This document shows, in pieces, positions 31,436-33,796 of a stretch of DNA of 33,796 bases; position 1 is the first letter of the stretch, and every line of letters starts with the position of its first letter. The translations under genes and the position numbers were made by a program. Under the pieces are notes generated by a model. The model ran no database searches. It was not told the origin of the DNA and was given only the letters and a program-made list of their open reading frames with translations. The DNA comes from DAOLOF01 sp964463605 (GTDB taxonomy: Bacteria; Patescibacteriota; Microgenomatia; UBA1400; PJMF01), in assembly GCA_964463605.1 (NCBI GenBank), contig CAYXBZ010000004.1:1-33796 (forward strand), written 5' to 3'.

Positions 31436-31463
31436 AAAACAGCCCCAAAAGTGGAGCTGTTTT
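31436..31463 (-). terminator. rho-independent terminator of dnaK
   Basis: Plus-strand AAAACAGCCCC (31436-31446) faces GGAGCTGTTTT (31453-31463), loop of 6. In the minus sense this is an 11-bp stem with one T-G pair that begins AAAA and ends TTTT, the common A-stem/U-tail terminator form. It lies 24 bases after the dnaK stop and before the GT2 ATG, so GT2 and the dnaJ-like gene need readthrough or their own promoter. Confidence 0.75.
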
Positions 31464-31487
31464 GAAATGCTCATTGCTAAATTAATA

Positions 31488-33413
31488 CTAATTAACAACT
31501 TCTCCTTCTTCTACTTCATTCTCATTCTCTTCATCTTTTTTGCTCTCGTCAGCGGCTTTACTTTGAGTTTGTTCAGTTGCCTCAGCCTGCTGTGATTTTT
31601 GCATCGCTTCACCGAGTTTTTGGGCCACAGTCAAGGTTTGCTCAACCGCCTGATCAAGTTCCTCTTTAGTTGAATCCTCTTTTTGAGAGAGTTCCTTGAG
31701 TTTTTTAACAGCCTCCTCAATCTCCTTTTTATCTTTTTCGTCTATCTTGTCTCCGTAGTCTTTGAGCTGTTTTTCAAGCTCAAAAGAAACTCCATCGGCT
31801 TTATTGCGAGCTTCAACCAGCTCTTTTTTCTTCTTGTCTTCTTCGGCGTGTTCCTCGGCTTCTTGCTTCATCTTTTCCACCTCTTCATCTGAAAGATTGG
31901 TGGTGTTCTTGATCGTAATCGACTGCTCTTTACCGGTAGTTTTATCTTTAGCTGAAACGTTCAAAATACCATTAGAGTCGATATCAAATTTCACCTCAAC
32001 TTGAGGTACTCCACGAGGAGCAGGAGGGATGCCATCCAAAATAAACCTACCGAGTGATTTATTGTCAGAGGCCATCTCACGCTCTCCTTGTAACACATTA
32101 ATCTCAACTTGGGTTTGATTATCGCCTGCAGTAGAGAAAACATTAGAAGCACTGGTGGGGATGGTGGTGTTGCGATCAATTAAAGGAGTGCGAACTCCGC
32201 CCAGGGTTTCAATTCCCAAGGTTAGAGGAGTTACATCTAACAGAACTACATCTTGAACATCACCCGCAATCACACCCGCCTGAACAGCAGCTCCAACAGC
32301 CACCACCTCATCCGGATTAACTCCTTTATGAGGAGCCTTGCCAAAAAACTCTTTTACTTTCTCTTGAATCTTAGGCATTCTAGTTTGACCACCAACCAAA
32401 ACTACCTGGTCAATTTCACTAGCCTTAATTCCCGCATCTTTGAGCGCTTTTTGAACAGGCTTAAGAGAATTTTCAATCAAGTCATCTACTAATTCCTCAA
32501 GCTTAGAGCGAGTCAGCGACATAGTCAAGTGAAGAGGATTGCCATCTTTACTTTGAGTAATGAAGGGCTGATTGATCTCTGTTTGTTGAGAAGTTGAAAG
32601 TTCAATCTTGGCTTTCTCAGCCGCATCTTTAATTCTTTGTAGAGCCTGATTATCCTTAGACAGATCAACATCATGTTCTTTTTTGAACTCTTCGATAATC
32701 CAGTCCATTACTCGTTGATCAAAATCATTTCCGCCCAAAAAAGTGTCTCCATTGGTGGACTTAACTTCAAACACTCCATCTCCAATTTCAAGAATTGAAA
32801 TATCAAACGTACCACCACCCAAATCGTAGACAGCAATGACTTCATTGCCTTTTTTGTCCAATCCATAAGCTAGCGAGGCAGCAGTTGGTTCATTTACAAT
32901 TCTCTCAACCTTCAAGCCGGCAATTTCTCCTGCCTGCTTGGTTGCCTGACGCTGCGAATCATCAAAGTAAGCGGGAACAGTGATTACTGCTCTCTCTACA
33001 TCTTCACCCAAGTAACTCTCTGCATCTCTTTTGGCTTTCATCAGCACTTGAGCTGATATTTCTTGAGGCGTGTACTCTTTGCCATCAACTTTAACCACCG
33101 CCATACCATCCTTGCCTTCTGAAATTTCATAAGTGGCATGTTTAATAGCTTTTTTAACTTGAGGATCACTGTATTTGCGTCCGATATAACGTTTAACTGA
33201 TTCAACAGTTGTTTTTGGGTTAAGCACCATCTGCCTTTTGGCAGGTTCGCCGACGATGATTTCCTTACCTTTGAAGGCAACTATTGAGGGAAAAGTGTTT
33301 TTTCCTTCAGCAGAGGGAATGATTTTAGGAGAACCACCTTCCATTACTGCCACTGCCGAGTTGGTGGTACCCAAATCGATACCAATTATTTTACCTGTTG
33401 CTGTTTTTGGCAT
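31488..33413 (-). CDS. dnaK: chaperone DnaK (Hsp70)
   Basis: A 641-residue DnaK with GIDLGTTNSAVAVMEGG at about 9-25, VYDLGGGTFDISIL in the middle, VVLVGGQTRMPKIQ near residue 335, the linker DVVLLDVTPLTLGIETLGG, and a substrate domain with lid. The lysine/glutamate-rich tail ends EEGEVVN. It folds and refolds proteins in ATP-driven cycles with the J protein and GrpE. AAAGGA precedes the ATG. grpE is immediately upstream, so the usual grpE-dnaK order holds. Confidence 0.98.
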   Translation of the reverse strand: MPKTATGKIIGIDLGTTNSAVAVMEGGSPKIIPSAEGKNTFPSIVAFKGKEIIVGEPAKRQMVLNPKTTVESVKRYIGRKYSDPQVKKAIKHATYEISEGKDGMAVVKVDGKEYTPQEISAQVLMKAKRDAESYLGEDVERAVITVPAYFDDSQRQATKQAGEIAGLKVERIVNEPTAASLAYGLDKKGNEVIAVYDLGGGTFDISILEIGDGVFEVKSTNGDTFLGGNDFDQRVMDWIIEEFKKEHDVDLSKDNQALQRIKDAAEKAKIELSTSQQTEINQPFITQSKDGNPLHLTMSLTRSKLEELVDDLIENSLKPVQKALKDAGIKASEIDQVVLVGGQTRMPKIQEKVKEFFGKAPHKGVNPDEVVAVGAAVQAGVIAGDVQDVVLLDVTPLTLGIETLGGVRTPLIDRNTTIPTSASNVFSTAGDNQTQVEINVLQGEREMASDNKSLGRFILDGIPPAPRGVPQVEVKFDIDSNGILNVSAKDKTTGKEQSITIKNTTNLSDEEVEKMKQEAEEHAEEDKKKKELVEARNKADGVSFELEKQLKDYGDKIDEKDKKEIEEAVKKLKELSQKEDSTKEELDQAVEQTLTVAQKLGEAMQKSQQAEATEQTQSKAADESKKDEENENEVEEGEVVN

Positions 33414-33485
33414 ATTGTTACGTCCTTTCTTAAGATTTACTTGTTGCTTATTATTTTTGTAATTGCTACTAGTTCAAACGATTTA

Positions 33486-33796
33486 TTACTGTTGCAGTTG
33501 CTTTTTTTCACCCAGAATGACTTTTGCATGTGATAGCACCTTATCTTTGAGTTTATATCCTGGTTGCAATACATCAATTACTATCTCTCCCTCACCCTTT
33601 TTTTCAACTGCCTCCATTGTTTCCAAGTCAAATTTTTTACCCAGTGCCCCAATCTCTTCAACGCCAGCTTCGCTCAAAACCTGCTTCAATTGATTAACCA
33701 CCATCTCTAATCCTTGATCCTCTAACTGGGCAGCCGCTTTTTTCAAGTGGTTAAAAACGGGCAGTAATGACTCTAGTAGTTGTTGATTAGCAAAAC
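33486..33796 (-). CDS. grpE: nucleotide exchange factor GrpE, C-terminal part
   Basis: The last 103 residues of GrpE; the N terminus is beyond the window. The frame runs open to the window end: ANQQLLESLLPVFNHLKKAA matches the LLPVLDNFERAL helix, and FDLETMEAVEKK then VIDVLQPGYKLKDKVLSHAKVILG matches the beta domain (HEA..PGY...R.LRPA.V.V). GrpE releases ADP from DnaK. The TTG at 33744-33746 is an internal leucine, not the start. Confidence 0.93.
   Translation of the reverse strand, partial: FANQQLLESLLPVFNHLKKAAAQLEDQGLEMVVNQLKQVLSEAGVEEIGALGKKFDLETMEAVEKKGEGEIVIDVLQPGYKLKDKVLSHAKVILGEKKQLQQ

Noticed and set aside
1..33796. CRISPR arrays, insertion sequences, prophage genes, toxin-antitoxin pairs or recoded stops
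   Set aside because: No regular repeats with spacers, no transposase or integrase motifs, and TGA serves as an ordinary stop (e.g. 3710-3712).

Overview
The window is most likely chromosomal DNA of a Candidate Phyla Radiation (Patescibacteria) bacterium, probably Microgenomates-like. This is inferred from low GC, short spacers, compact versions of core proteins (IF-2 without its N-terminal domains, a short RNase J/PNPase set), many genes without a Shine-Dalgarno sequence, and small proteins of CPR type. TGA is used as stop, so the code is the standard bacterial one and not the Gly-TGA code of Gracilibacteria/Absconditabacteria. There is no rRNA, insertion sequence, prophage or CRISPR array.

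Layout. 180-2661 (minus): four small membrane or envelope proteins (DUF4430-like, YtxH-like, DUF948-like, RodZ-like HTH) and YqeY. 2881-2954: tRNA-Val(CAC), followed in its own sense by a foldable spacer. 3056-5028 is the main plus-strand island: ComFC-like phosphoribosyltransferase, tmRNA (ssrA) and a sugar nucleotidyltransferase. 5048-14931 (minus): FtsK, RNase J, a 570-aa orphan membrane protein, a Lon-type ATPase lacking both substrate and protease domains, a PfkB kinase, a LOG-family protein, an Rpe-like protein and RpiB. 15085-22519 (minus): a 67-aa small protein with its own terminator, an RskA-like anchored protein, a ferredoxin plus ferredoxin reductase pair, a YjjX-type NTPase, DUF805, SufS, Nudix, a DEDDy exonuclease, Mn-type superoxide dismutase and an aldolase-like TIM barrel. 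22617-28926: the nusA-infB-rpsO-pnp transcription/translation/decay cluster, interrupted by one plus-strand gene of unknown function. 29119-33796: HAD hydrolase, DnaJ/CbpA type, GT2 glycosyltransferase, DnaK and the C-terminal part of GrpE.

How it fits together. RNase J, PNPase and YjjX serve RNA and nucleotide turnover. tmRNA with the DnaK-DnaJ-GrpE set forms the protein quality-control side, and the protease-less Lon ATPase may belong there. RpiB, the Rpe-like protein and the PfkB kinase suggest pentose-phosphate handling. SufS, ferredoxin, FNR and Mn-SOD form a small redox/iron-sulfur group.

The most interesting points are: a tmRNA with an inferred 28-residue tag ending in APAYA and an odd T-loop; the free-standing Lon AAA+ module beside an orphan membrane protein; a plus-strand gene with GPVxGW repeats splitting rpsO from pnp, with a divergent promoter region full of ATCAGC half-sites; -10 boxes placed 6-7 nt before start codons (leaderless mRNAs); and a recurrent TTCGCAAATTAGTAA-like element just upstream of several small genes. 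All assignments are from reading the sequence; no database search was run.
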